DNA from: Neocallimastix lanati (nom. inval.) | Lineage: Eukaryota; Neocallimastigomycota; Neocallimastigomycetes; Neocallimastigales; Neocallimastigaceae | Assembly: GCA_016946835.1 (NCBI GenBank) | Contig: JACVTC010000450.1 | Span: 1 to 28,027, forward strand | Reading direction: 5' to 3' | Length of the DNA stretch: 28,027 bases | In this document: positions 9,079 to 18,556 of the stretch, in pieces | How the letters are laid out: every line of letters starts with the position of its first letter | Position numbering within the stretch: the stretch's first letter is position 1 | The notes under the pieces: model-generated | Told to the model about the DNA's origin: nothing | Databases searched by the model: none | The model's input: the letters and a program-made list of their open reading frames with translations, nothing else | Translations under genes and position numbers: made by a program

Positions 9079-9095
9079 TGGTGGAGATATCGGGG
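9079..9095 (+). promoter_or_regulatory. Primer-binding site, copy 3
   Basis: The same 17-nt TGG-initial sequence as in copy 2 lies 8 nt after the LTR2 end. Its presence after an array-internal LTR means this unit could in principle be transcribed and reverse-transcribed by itself. Confidence 0.65.
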
Positions 9096-9258
9096 AAGTT
9101 AATAATCGTAAATATAGAGTAAACAATAATAGGATAGTAATATTTCTAATAAAACAATTTTTTTTTTTGTTAATTTTTTTTAATATTAAAGTGATAGGTA
9201 AGCAATTACCGGTGAAGCTTTAATAAAATAAAATTTATTGGAAACATATAAAAAGGGA

Positions 9259-9353
9259 TTTAGTACGGTTTAGAAGCATACCTAGTACTAAAATTCCAAC
9301 AGTAGGTAGTTTCCGGATTAATTTATCTCAAGAATTGAAAGGTCATTCTTGAG
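9259..9353 (+). other. Leader RNA hairpins, copy 3
   Basis: The 8-bp stem (9259-9266 with 9285-9292) and the 9-bp stem (9327-9335 with 9345-9353) are both kept. The bases just upstream of the second stem read AATTTATCTC here and AATTATACTC in copy 2, yet the stem itself is unchanged. Confidence 0.6.
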
Positions 9354-9751
9354 CTCTGGTCGTTCTGTTTATTTGAAAGCAGAAGCGTCTGGTTTGATTA
9401 CTACATGACACCGTAATAGGCAAGCTGTGGTAATTCAAGCACTACATACCTACTTTTTAGTACTGGATATGGAAAATTCCAGGAAATGCTCTTTTTATAT
9501 ATATATTATTCCATAAAATTTTTTTTTGTTCTAATAAATCATATTTTATTTTTTTTTTAGTTGTTTACAAATAATATTTTTATTTTTAAATTTTAATTGA
9601 GTTATATCAAAGTCGTCTTACGATCAACTCAGAAAAAGTTTCCTACCACATTGCCAATTGATAATAACAAAAGCACACAACAACACCATTAATTCGAAGA
9701 TTCCATTACATTAAAATTTTTTTTGAAAGTAAAGAACAATACAATTATCAA

Positions 9752-10010
9752 GATATATTTAGGGGCAAGACAAAGCACTAGTTTATATCTATATTATTTA
9801 TTATTCCGATATATTTAGGGGTTATCACTACACTAGTTTATATCTATATATTATTATTTTCAGATATATTTGGGGGTCAGTGTAACACTAGTTTATATCT
9901 ATACTGTTTATTATTCCGATATATTTAGGGGTTATCACTACACTAGTTTATATCTATATATTATTCTTTTTCAGATATATTTGGGGGTCAGTGTAACACT
10001 AGTTTATATC
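9752..10010 (+). repeat. Five tandem ~55-bp repeats in the leader, copy 3
   Basis: Same alternating two-variant arrangement as in copy 2, but with the extra C before the fourth unit. That extra C keeps a gag-phase frame open across the last two units, so a longer open frame appears here. It has no ATG until the gag start and is not taken as coding. Confidence 0.9.
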
Positions 10011-10166
10011 TTCAATAGTACATTTGGTTGTCATTGGACTTTAGTTTATACTAGAATTATTAAATTCAAGAAAAATCTGATATTACTTCAGTCAATATTA
10101 TTTATTAGTTATTTTCAAACATTCATTTTGCTCAATTCTATTCTGTTACTTTCAATATTAGTTAAA

Positions 10167-11117
10167 ATGAGTTCAGGACCTTCTCCATCAACTTCAAATC
10201 CTGCAGTTCCAATTCCAACTGTTATTAACAAAAATCACGCCATTAGCTTTAGAGAACTCAAGAAAGAATTAAAAGACATAGAAAAACTAAGCAAAGAACA
10301 TCTCGATATTAGATCTTGGGCTTCAGATTTAAAATTTTGGATCAGATATCAACATGTAGATGATCCAGAAACTATTTTTACGGCATGTATCTTAACTTCG
10401 ACTGGTGAACCAAGAGAAGTAATTCAAAATATGGAATATGGCAAAAACTTTAGTGATGACGATGACGATGATGATGATGACGATGATGACGATGATAGCG
10501 ATGATGAAGAAGATAATCATTATCCAAGTCTTGATGAAATTATTAATGAGTTAGAAACATTTTATGGAAAAAAAGAAGATCAAAACGTCTTGCTTAAGGA
10601 ACTTCGCTCCTTAAAAATTAAAAAGTATGAAAAAGTTAAAGATTTTAACATTCGCTATCGATCACTCTATTTAAAACTCGATAAAAAGAGGAAAAGAAGA
10701 ATTAGTGTATTGGATTATGCTGATTCTTTGAAAAATAATAAAGAAGCCTGGAAAAAGATTTCACTCAAGGATGACATTTCTTTAAAGAAAGCATTTGCAA
10801 TAGCTGAAAAAGTAGATAGATTGATGCCTACCTTTAACCACGAAATAAACGAAAATTTTAGAACAAATTTCAACAATTCTTATAAATCACCAAATTTTAA
10901 TAACAACCAATCTAAAGGAAAAGTATTTAATGATTCAAAAATAAAGGAAAAAGATTCAACTGTTGATAACTTAACTAAAAGAATAAAAGGTTTAACTGTT
11001 AGTACCTGTTTCTTTTGTAGTGAAGAAGGTCATTTTCAAACCGAATGTCCAAAACTTAATGCTATTATCAAAAAGAATCGTCAGGAATACTTCGAAAACA
11101 AACGTTTAAATCACTAA
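10167..11117 (+). CDS. gag: Gag structural protein, copy 3
   Basis: The 316-residue product is identical to the copy 2 protein: capsid-like region, 14-Asp run (residues 97-110), and CX2CX4HX4C zinc knuckle (281-294). The ATG at 10167 is preferred over any upstream start in the same frame, because the first methionine codon of the frame is here and it follows an A-rich TTAAA context. The run of Asp is conserved in length in all three copies, so it has neither expanded nor contracted since the array formed. Confidence 0.9.
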   Translation: MSSGPSPSTSNPAVPIPTVINKNHAISFRELKKELKDIEKLSKEHLDIRSWASDLKFWIRYQHVDDPETIFTACILTSTGEPREVIQNMEYGKNFSDDDDDDDDDDDDDDSDDEEDNHYPSLDEIINELETFYGKKEDQNVLLKELRSLKIKKYEKVKDFNIRYRSLYLKLDKKRKRRISVLDYADSLKNNKEAWKKISLKDDISLKKAFAIAEKVDRLMPTFNHEINENFRTNFNNSYKSPNFNNNQSKGKVFNDSKIKEKDSTVDNLTKRIKGLTVSTCFFCSEEGHFQTECPKLNAIIKKNRQEYFENKRLNH

Positions 11118-11157
11118 AAGGGAGAAGAAGCACTCCCATTGTCAATAAAATAGCTTC
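11105..11157 (+). promoter_or_regulatory. Candidate -1 frameshift signal 1, copy 3
   Basis: TTTAAAT at 11105-11111 is in gag phase. Stem 1 is GGGAG 11120-11124 with CTCCC 11133-11137; the possible stem 2 is GAAGC 11127-11131 with GCTTC 11153-11157. All elements are unchanged from copy 2. Confidence 0.65.
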
Positions 11158-11458
11158 CGTTAAATATCAACAATCTTCAGCTAATGACTACTTCCATGAA
11201 GAAATAGAAGATCAAAAAAAAAGTTATGAATTATCTGAGGATGAAATCGAAGAAGAAGACATCAATGATTTAGAAGATATTGACTTAATTCAAGATGAAA
11301 ACGACTACTTGGTTGCGTTGCTGCTTTTAAAAGAAAGCATGATAACATTAGTAAAGATCATAAAGGTAATCAAGAAAAGAAAATTCACAAAAGTCTTAGA
11401 GATAATCCTCGACCAATTGTTACTCCAGCTTTGCGAAAGAAGAAAGAAAATGAATTGA
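11111..11458 (+). CDS. Acidic middle frame, copy 3
   Basis: Same frame as in copy 2, open from 11060 inside gag to the TGA at 11456-11458, entered by a -1 step at 11105-11111. It is Glu/Asp-rich near 11220-11305. No known domain is recognised. It has no start codon of its own near the beginning, which argues for a transframe polyprotein segment rather than a separate gene. Confidence 0.5.
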   Translation, partial: SLKGRRSTPIVNKIASVKYQQSSANDYFHEEIEDQKKSYELSEDEIEEEDINDLEDIDLIQDENDYLVALLLLKESMITLVKIIKVIKKRKFTKVLEIILDQLLLQLCERRKKMN

Positions 11459-14247
11459 AAGTTAATCCAACTCCAAAACAAACATCAAGTCAGATACATC
11501 CTTCGATAATGTCACAGCCCTTAATCAATCTCGAAAAACAAAAAGAAAAAGAAATTCGTGATAAAGAACGTGCTAGTACTTCTCAATCACCTATGGAAAC
11601 TACTGATATAGATTTATCTAATCGCAGAAAAGAAAAAGAAAAAGGAAAAGAGGTTAGTGATACAGAACTTGCATCTACTTCCACCTCGCCCATTGAAATT
11701 GTTGATATTGATGAAACTGATCATATTATTTCTAATAATGAGGAAAATAGTATTCCAAATAATACATTAAATAAACTCATTAATGATAAACTAAAAGTAA
11801 ATAAACTTCCTGGAAACAAAATTCCTAGAGTTCCAAGAAAGATCCAAATGATAGCTGATCATCTACCTTACAATGTTATTAAAGACTTAAATACTACTAA
11901 ATGTAATATTACCTTTGGAGAATTATTTGAAGTATCACCAAAAATCAGATCTCAAGTTGCAAAAGGTTTAAAGTTAGAAAAAGATTCTATTAAGATAGCC
12001 GGTGCCGTTGACAACATTTGTGCTACTACTACTATAATTAATAATCTTGATCACACTTATAAAAGTAAAAACAAAGAACCCAAAGAAGATGATATAGCCA
12101 TGGTCGACGTTACTGTTGAAGGAGTCAAAGGAAAAGCATTGATTGATTCTTGTAGTAATTTAAATATTATTACTAATCAATTCCTTAGAAAGTTACCTTC
12201 TGTATATGAGCCTATTGGAATCAGTCGTGGAAGAATCCGACTAGCAACTATTAATGATGATTATTCGGAAGACTATTTAATCAATATTCCTATACAAATT
12301 AATAATTTTCATATGGTTGCTACATGTAGAGTTATAGATAAAGAAGATCCTTTCTTTGATATTCTTATTAACTTGAAAACTCAAATAGATCATAAATTGT
12401 TTATTCATCCTATTCTTTATAGTCTTTGCCAATTCAATGATAATGGATCGGTTGAAGAAATTGCTCCTATAAACAATCAATATGAAAATGAAGAAAAATT
12501 AGTTTGTTTTGTAAAAGCTATTTCTAATGAATCTATTAAGAAAGAACTTAAGAAAATGGAAGGTCTTCCTCCTCGAGAATATATTCATAACGAAAAATTT
12601 ATCAATACTCTTAATAAAAAGTATCGAGATCAAATAATTAAACTTTTAGAAGATAATATAGTTATAATTGCGACCTCTTCTGAAGAATTAACACCTTCGA
12701 ACTTATCTCCACATAAAATTCACCTTAAACCTGGTGCTAGGCCAATTAAACAAAAATTTTATAGAATCTCAAAACTTAAAACAGATATTCTTAAAGAAGA
12801 ACTTACCAAATTAATAAATAAAAGACTTATTGAACCATCATACTCAGAATGGTCTTCGCCTGTTGTTCTTGTTCCTAAACCAAATGGTAAATGGAGAATG
12901 TGTGTTGACTATAGAAAAGTCAATGATGCTACTATAAAGGATTCATATTCTCTTCCAAATATTGATGAAATATTCGATAGTTTAGATGGTGCTATAATAT
13001 TTACTACAATGGACCTTTACTCCGGATATCATCAAATACTTATGGATGAAGAAAGCATTGAAGTTACCAGTTTTACCACAAAATTCGGAAATTATCAATT
13101 CAAAGTCATGCCTTTCGGACTTACTAACGCTCCAGCAACTTTCCAACGTGAGATGAACAAAATTCTCTTTCCTTTCATTGGTGATTTTGTTTTCAATTTC
13201 ATTGACGATATCCTTATATACTCAAAATCTTTAGAAGAACACCTCGAACATATTGCTAAAGTACTCGCTGTTTTCAAAGAACACAAACTTAAAATCAATA
13301 TTGAAAAATGTTCGTTTATGCAAACAGAAGTTGAAGTCCTCGGTCACAAAGTATCTGCACAAGGTCTGAGCCCTCTTGATAGCAAGATTAAATCAATTAA
13401 AAATTGGAAACCTCCTTCAAACCTCCATGAATTACGGTCTTTCCTAGGGGCGATAGGATATTATCGAGACTTCATCGATAAATATGCTCGAATAACAGCT
13501 CCTCTTTGCAAATTGTTAAGAAAAGATGTTGAATTCCGATGGAATAAAGAGCAAAATGATAGCTTTAATATACTTAAAGAAAAATTAATGAATGCACCAA
13601 TTTTAAAATTTCCATGTTTCGAGAAAGAATTTATTATTCGAACGGATGCATCGTATGATGGCATTGGTGGTGTCCTATTACAAAAAGATGATGAAACGAA
13701 AAAAGAGCATCCTGTACACTATATAAGTAGAACATTAACTAAACATGAAAGAAATTACGGAATTACAGATCTAGAAGGAACTGCTCTATTTTATTGCTTA
13801 ACAAAATTTAAACCTTATATTATGGGAAATCCCATTAAAACAATAATCTATACTGACCATAAACCCTTAGTAGGATTATTCAACAAGAAAGAACCAACAA
13901 GTGCTCGACAAACCAGATGGTGTTTAGCTGTAAATCTTTTAGGTGTAGAAATTCGATATGAACCTGGCAAAAAGAATGTCGTAGCTGATGCTCTTTCTCG
14001 AATGAAAAGTATAAATGATAAGAAAATATTGGCAACAAAACTCTCTTCAAAAGTTGATGAATCTTTATTATCTAAAGTTGTAAAAGAATTTATGGAAGAA
14101 AAATTTACAACAATTGATGGAATTGAATACTTTATAGATGGAAATACTTATAGGAAATTAATCACTGATACTAATGAAAAGGTCAAACTCATTCTTGAAG
14201 CTCATGGCATAGGACATGAAGGATATAATAAAACTTACCAACGATGA
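11299..14247 (+). CDS. pol: Pol: protease, reverse transcriptase, RNase H, copy 3 (intact frame)
   Basis: The frame is open from 11299 without interruption to TGA 14245-14247, and would be entered at the TTTAAAA at 11326-11332. There is no ATG until 11509, consistent with expression as a fusion to Gag. Counting from 11431, residues 1-215 are a polar Lys/Glu/Ser/Thr linker; the protease with Asp-Ser-Cys-Ser follows (D239, codon 12145). Reverse transcriptase occupies about 460-650 with catalytic FIDD at 590-593 (13198-13209). RNase H runs from ~735 (catalytic Asp 739) to NVVADALSR near 850. The start of the integrase zinc domain (H-x3-H) occupies the last ~20 residues. The enzyme copies element RNA into DNA in cytoplasmic particles. 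The odd points are the Cys in the protease motif and the stop inside the integrase domain. Confidence 0.92.
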   Translation, partial: KRLLGCVAAFKRKHDNISKDHKGNQEKKIHKSLRDNPRPIVTPALRKKKENELKVNPTPKQTSSQIHPSIMSQPLINLEKQKEKEIRDKERASTSQSPMETTDIDLSNRRKEKEKGKEVSDTELASTSTSPIEIVDIDETDHIISNNEENSIPNNTLNKLINDKLKVNKLPGNKIPRVPRKIQMIADHLPYNVIKDLNTTKCNITFGELFEVSPKIRSQVAKGLKLEKDSIKIAGAVDNICATTTIINNLDHTYKSKNKEPKEDDIAMVDVTVEGVKGKALIDSCSNLNIITNQFLRKLPSVYEPIGISRGRIRLATINDDYSEDYLINIPIQINNFHMVATCRVIDKEDPFFDILINLKTQIDHKLFIHPILYSLCQFNDNGSVEEIAPINNQYENEEKLVCFVKAISNESIKKELKKMEGLPPREYIHNEKFINTLNKKYRDQIIKLLEDNIVIIATSSEELTPSNLSPHKIHLKPGARPIKQKFYRISKLKTDILKEELTKLINKRLIEPSYSEWSSPVVLVPKPNGKWRMCVDYRKVNDATIKDSYSLPNIDEIFDSLDGAIIFTTMDLYSGYHQILMDEESIEVTSFTTKFGNYQFKVMPFGLTNAPATFQREMNKILFPFIGDFVFNFIDDILIYSKSLEEHLEHIAKVLAVFKEHKLKINIEKCSFMQTEVEVLGHKVSAQGLSPLDSKIKSIKNWKPPSNLHELRSFLGAIGYYRDFIDKYARITAPLCKLLRKDVEFRWNKEQNDSFNILKEKLMNAPILKFPCFEKEFIIRTDASYDGIGGVLLQKDDETKKEHPVHYISRTLTKHERNYGITDLEGTALFYCLTKFKPYIMGNPIKTIIYTDHKPLVGLFNKKEPTSARQTRWCLAVNLLGVEIRYEPGKKNVVADALSRMKSINDKKILATKLSSKVDESLLSKVVKEFMEEKFTTIDGIEYFIDGNTYRKLITDTNEKVKLILEAHGIGHEGYNKTYQR
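11326..11361 (+). promoter_or_regulatory. Candidate -1 frameshift signal 2, copy 3
   Basis: TTTAAAA at 11326-11332 is in phase with the acidic frame, 27 nt into the overlap with pol. A weak 5-bp A/T stem follows. I see no strong downstream structure. Confidence 0.45.
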
Positions 14248-14271
14248 CGAAAAAGTTACTATTGGAACAAC

Positions 14272-15222
14272 ATGGTAAATGATATTAAAAGAATTATTTC
14301 AAAATGCGAACAATGTCAATTAAATAGACCCAAAGCATACCCAGAACCAACAGAAGATATTCCTACAGAAGTTGAAGGACCTTTCACACATTTAGGTTTA
14401 GATATAATTGGACCTCTAGAGAAAACATCAAACAATAATAAATATATTTTGGTAATCGTGGACTATTTTACTAAATGGGTAGAGGCCGAGCCAACTGAAA
14501 ATGTAACTTCAAAAGATGTAATAAAATTTTTAATTAATGTATTCTCTCGTCATGGTGTGCCTCAAACAATTACAACTGATAATGGTGTTCAATTCAATTC
14601 GGATATGACAAAAATGTTCCTAGATCTTTATGATGTGTATGTGAGGTTCAGTACAACTTATCATCCAGAAACGAACGGTCTTACAGAAAACCGAAATAAA
14701 GAAATTGGAAAACTACTTAGACTTTTAGGAAATAAACAAAAAGAATGGGACGAAGTCTTACCTTCCGCTTTATGGGCTCTTCTTACAACCAAAAATTCGG
14801 TTACTAATCACTCTAGCTTTGAACTTGTTTATGGACGAGAAGACCAACAACCCTTTGACATAGCTGCTAGACCAACTAAAAGTGTAAACAAATCTTCGGA
14901 TGAAATCCTATTGGAAAAATTTGTCAATCACTATTTATGGACTATGGAAGCTGCGGCCAATATCAAAAATGCAAATAAATACTGGGCTACTCGTAGAGAA
15001 CAAAAGAATAGTATGAATCAGGCTAAAAGAATAAAACCTGGTGATTTAGTCTTAGTAAGGAATTTTACTCGAACCAAGTTAGAACCATATTTTGTTGGAC
15101 CACTCCAAGTAATTAAGAAACAATTCAACACAGTAACATTGGCCGATCCTAAGTCGGGTATACAAATGAACCGCAATGTTCACTTAAAGAACATAATCAA
15201 GTTTAACTCAGCTTCTGTATAG
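14272..15222 (+). CDS. int: Integrase, copy 3
   Basis: The 316-residue frame after the TGA at 14245-14247 has the same DD35E triad (D44, D103, E139) and GPY/F-like C-terminus as copy 2, with no chromodomain. The eight codons between the TGA and this ATG (14248-14271) encode conserved integrase sequence (the YYW segment), which shows that the natural protein extends upstream through the stop. A separate translation product from this ATG is therefore unlikely to be the native form. Confidence 0.9.
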   Translation: MVNDIKRIISKCEQCQLNRPKAYPEPTEDIPTEVEGPFTHLGLDIIGPLEKTSNNNKYILVIVDYFTKWVEAEPTENVTSKDVIKFLINVFSRHGVPQTITTDNGVQFNSDMTKMFLDLYDVYVRFSTTYHPETNGLTENRNKEIGKLLRLLGNKQKEWDEVLPSALWALLTTKNSVTNHSSFELVYGREDQQPFDIAARPTKSVNKSSDEILLEKFVNHYLWTMEAAANIKNANKYWATRREQKNSMNQAKRIKPGDLVLVRNFTRTKLEPYFVGPLQVIKKQFNTVTLADPKSGIQMNRNVHLKNIIKFNSASV

Positions 15223-15245
15223 CTTGAGTCTTAGCGAGGGCATCT

Positions 15246-16169
15246 TGTTAAGGAATGAACAAATAATGTTAATTTTATTATTTTTCATAAAAATAACTTA
15301 ACCACTAAAATTAAATTATTTATTTCCTTACTTGGGGAACTTTCTTATGTTCTATTACTGCCAAATTACTACTAATATTAAATTTATTATTATTAATATA
15401 AATTCTTTATTAATATCAATACTTTATTATTAAAATTAATACTATATTATTAATATCAATATTATTATCAATATCTAGTTTTATTAATATGATTTATTCT
15501 ATCAATATTTTATTATTAAAGAAAATTTTATTTTACAAATATTACTAATACAGATTATTTATTATTAATAAAAATTAATATAATTAATAATGATTTAAAA
15601 TATTTTACTTAAATCCATGATCCTTGTCATTAAAATTAGTAATACTTCCTTCCAAAATACACCCTATTTATAATAAGATTAATAATAGATAATAATCTAA
15701 AATACTTTTATTTAAAAATAGTATAAAATTAAATAATACTCTATTACTAATAGTTCTGTAAAAGTAATAAAATTATTTTTAAAATATATTTTCACTACAA
15801 TTAATAATAAATAGTTTAGAATTTAATAATATGTAATAATTGTTTATTATAATAGAATAGATTATGAATTTATAATTTAAATACAATTCAAACATGTAAC
15901 TCTAAGATATTCTAAAGAAATGGCTTGACCATTTCTAACGATAAAAAAAAAATATAAATAGATGAGAAAATTGTATTTTAGAAAAATAATCTGAGAAAAA
16001 AATATAATCTTATTAAAGAAATTAATTTATTTTTAGTTTTTAATTGAATAATTTTTATTAAATAAATAAATAAAATATTTTAAAAAAAAAGATATATTTT
16101 AAATTTTTAATTTTTTTTATTTTAGTGTTTATTTCTATATTTATTATTATTCTGTCCCGAACCTCAACA
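15246..16169 (+). repeat. LTR3 of the Ty3/gypsy array (924 bp)
   Basis: It is shared by copies 3 and 4 and bounded by TGTTAAGG and CCTCAACA, with AGCGAGGG at 15233-15240. It is identical by eye to LTR1 and LTR2. Confidence 0.9.
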
Positions 16170-16176
16170 TAAAAAG

Positions 16177-16193
16177 TGGTGGAGATATCGGGG
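16177..16193 (+). promoter_or_regulatory. Primer-binding site, copy 4
   Basis: Same TGG-initial 17-nt sequence, 8 nt after the end of LTR3. No such sequence follows LTR4, which confirms that LTR4 is the array end. Confidence 0.65.
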
Positions 16194-16356
16194 AAGTTAA
16201 TAATCGTAAATATAGAGTAAACAATAATAGGATAGTAATATTTCTAATAAAACAATTTTTTTTTTTGTTAATTTTTTTTAATATTAAAGTGATAGGTAAG
16301 CAATTACCGGTGAAGCTTTAATAAAATAAAATTTATTGGAAACATATAAAAAGGGA

Positions 16357-16451
16357 TTTAGTACGGTTTAGAAGCATACCTAGTACTAAAATTCCAACAG
16401 TAGGTAGTTTCCGGATTAATTTATCTCAAGAATTGAAAGGTCATTCTTGAG
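16357..16451 (+). other. Leader RNA hairpins, copy 4
   Basis: Stems at 16357-16364 with 16383-16390 and 16425-16433 with 16443-16451, identical to copy 3. Confidence 0.6.
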
Positions 16452-16849
16452 CTCTGGTCGTTCTGTTTATTTGAAAGCAGAAGCGTCTGGTTTGATTACT
16501 ACATGACACCGTAATAGGCAAGCTGTGGTAATTCAAGCACTACATACCTACTTTTTAGTACTGGATATGGAAAATTCCAGGAAATGCTCTTTTTATATAT
16601 ATATTATTCCATAAAATTTTTTTTTGTTCTAATAAATCATATTTTATTTTTTTTTTAGTTGTTTACAAATAATATTTTTATTTTTAAATTTTAATTGAGT
16701 TATATCAAAGTCGTCTTACGATCAACTCAGAAAAAGTTTCCTACCACATTGCCAATTGATAATAACAAAAGCACACAACAACACCATTAATTCGAAGATT
16801 CCATTACATTAAAATTTTTTTTGAAAGTAAAGAACAATACAATTATCAA

Positions 16850-17108
16850 GATATATTTAGGGGCAAGACAAAGCACTAGTTTATATCTATATTATTTATT
16901 ATTCCGATATATTTAGGGGTTATCACTACACTAGTTTATATCTATATATTATTATTTTCAGATATATTTGGGGGTCAGTGTAACACTAGTTTATATCTAT
17001 ACTGTTTATTATTCCGATATATTTAGGGGTTATCACTACACTAGTTTATATCTATATATTATTCTTTTTCAGATATATTTGGGGGTCAGTGTAACACTAG
17101 TTTATATC
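16850..17108 (+). repeat. Five tandem ~55-bp repeats in the leader, copy 4
   Basis: Same five units and same alternation of two variants as copy 3, ending 156 bp before the gag ATG. Confidence 0.9.
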
Positions 17109-17264
17109 TTCAATAGTACATTTGGTTGTCATTGGACTTTAGTTTATACTAGAATTATTAAATTCAAGAAAAATCTGATATTACTTCAGTCAATATTATT
17201 TATTAGTTATTTTCAAACATTCATTTTGCTCAATTCTATTCTGTTACTTTCAATATTAGTTAAA

Positions 17265-18215
17265 ATGAGTTCAGGACCTTCTCCATCAACTTCAAATCCT
17301 GCAGTTCCAATTCCAACTGTTATTAACAAAAATCACGCCATTAGCTTTAGAGAACTCAAGAAAGAATTAAAAGACATAGAAAAACTAAGCAAAGAACATC
17401 TCGATATTAGATCTTGGGCTTCAGATTTAAAATTTTGGATCAGATATCAACATGTAGATGATCCAGAAACTATTTTTACGGCATGTATCTTAACTTCGAC
17501 TGGTGAACCAAGAGAAGTAATTCAAAATATGGAATATGGCAAAAACTTTAGTGATGACGATGACGATGATGATGATGACGATGATGACGATGATAGCGAT
17601 GATGAAGAAGATAATCATTATCCAAGTCTTGATGAAATTATTAATGAGTTAGAAACATTTTATGGAAAAAAAGAAGATCAAAACGTCTTGCTTAAGGAAC
17701 TTCGCTCCTTAAAAATTAAAAAGTATGAAAAAGTTAAAGATTTTAACATTCGCTATCGATCACTCTATTTAAAACTCGATAAAAAGAGGAAAAGAAGAAT
17801 TAGTGTATTGGATTATGCTGATTCTTTGAAAAATAATAAAGAAGCCTGGAAAAAGATTTCACTCAAGGATGACATTTCTTTAAAGAAAGCATTTGCAATA
17901 GCTGAAAAAGTAGATAGATTGATGCCTACCTTTAACCACGAAATAAACGAAAATTTTAGAACAAATTTCAACAATTCTTATAAATCACCAAATTTTAATA
18001 ACAACCAATCTAAAGGAAAAGTATTTAATGATTCAAAAATAAAGGAAAAAGATTCAACTGTTGATAACTTAACTAAAAGAATAAAAGGTTTAACTGTTAG
18101 TACCTGTTTCTTTTGTAGTGAAGAAGGTCATTTTCAAACCGAATGTCCAAAACTTAATGCTATTATCAAAAAGAATCGTCAGGAATACTTCGAAAACAAA
18201 CGTTTAAATCACTAA
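17265..18215 (+). CDS. gag: Gag structural protein, copy 4
   Basis: 316 residues, identical to copies 2 and 3, including the Asp run and the zinc knuckle (C281, C284, H289, C294). The start is the ATG at 17265, by the same reasoning as in the other copies. The protein is unbroken, so this copy could supply particles even if its Pol is not made. Confidence 0.9.
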   Translation: MSSGPSPSTSNPAVPIPTVINKNHAISFRELKKELKDIEKLSKEHLDIRSWASDLKFWIRYQHVDDPETIFTACILTSTGEPREVIQNMEYGKNFSDDDDDDDDDDDDDDSDDEEDNHYPSLDEIINELETFYGKKEDQNVLLKELRSLKIKKYEKVKDFNIRYRSLYLKLDKKRKRRISVLDYADSLKNNKEAWKKISLKDDISLKKAFAIAEKVDRLMPTFNHEINENFRTNFNNSYKSPNFNNNQSKGKVFNDSKIKEKDSTVDNLTKRIKGLTVSTCFFCSEEGHFQTECPKLNAIIKKNRQEYFENKRLNH

Positions 18216-18255
18216 AAGGGAGAAGAAGCACTCCCATTGTCAATAAAATAGCTTC
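18203..18255 (+). promoter_or_regulatory. Candidate -1 frameshift signal 1, copy 4
   Basis: TTTAAAT 18203-18209 in gag phase, stem GGGAG 18218-18222 with CTCCC 18231-18235, and a possible second stem 18225-18229 with 18251-18255. Confidence 0.65.
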
Positions 18256-18556
18256 CGTTAAATATCAACAATCTTCAGCTAATGACTACTTCCATGAAGA
18301 AATAGAAGATCAAAAAAAAAGTTATGAATTATCTGAGGATGAAATCGAAGAAGAAGACATCAATGATTTAGAAGATATTGACTTAATTCAAGATGAAAAC
18401 GACTACTTGGTTGCGTTGCTGCTTTTAAAAGAAAGCATGATAACATTAGTAAAGATCATAAAGGTAATCAAGAAAAGAAAATTCACAAAAGTCTTAGAGA
18501 TAATCCTCGACCAATTGTTACTCCAGCTTTGCGAAAGAAGAAAGAAAATGAATTGA
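18209..18556 (+). CDS. Acidic middle frame, copy 4
   Basis: Open from 18158 inside gag to TGA 18554-18556, and reached only by a -1 step from gag. Sequence equals copies 2 and 3. No recognised domain; the Glu/Asp-rich centre resembles a linker. Confidence 0.5.
   Translation, partial: SLKGRRSTPIVNKIASVKYQQSSANDYFHEEIEDQKKSYELSEDEIEEEDINDLEDIDLIQDENDYLVALLLLKESMITLVKIIKVIKKRKFTKVLEIILDQLLLQLCERRKKMN

Larger units (their letters stand above)
8148..16169 (+). mobile_element. Ty3/gypsy element, array copy 3 (LTR2 to LTR3)
   Basis: This is a complete 8022-bp unit and, with copy 4, the best-preserved version. Gag, the pol frame and the integrase frame all run without the extra breaks seen in copies 1 and 2. 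The only interruptions left are the two frame steps between gag and pol and the TGA inside integrase. Its internal region matches copy 4 with an exact 7098-bp offset throughout. Confidence 0.92.

Noticed and set aside
9870-10166. Extension of the gag frame upstream through the leader repeats (also before gag in copies 2 and 4)
   Set aside because: The frame is open but has no ATG, consists of translated 55-bp repeats and Leu/Ile-rich low complexity, and is changed by a 1-nt indel in copy 2.
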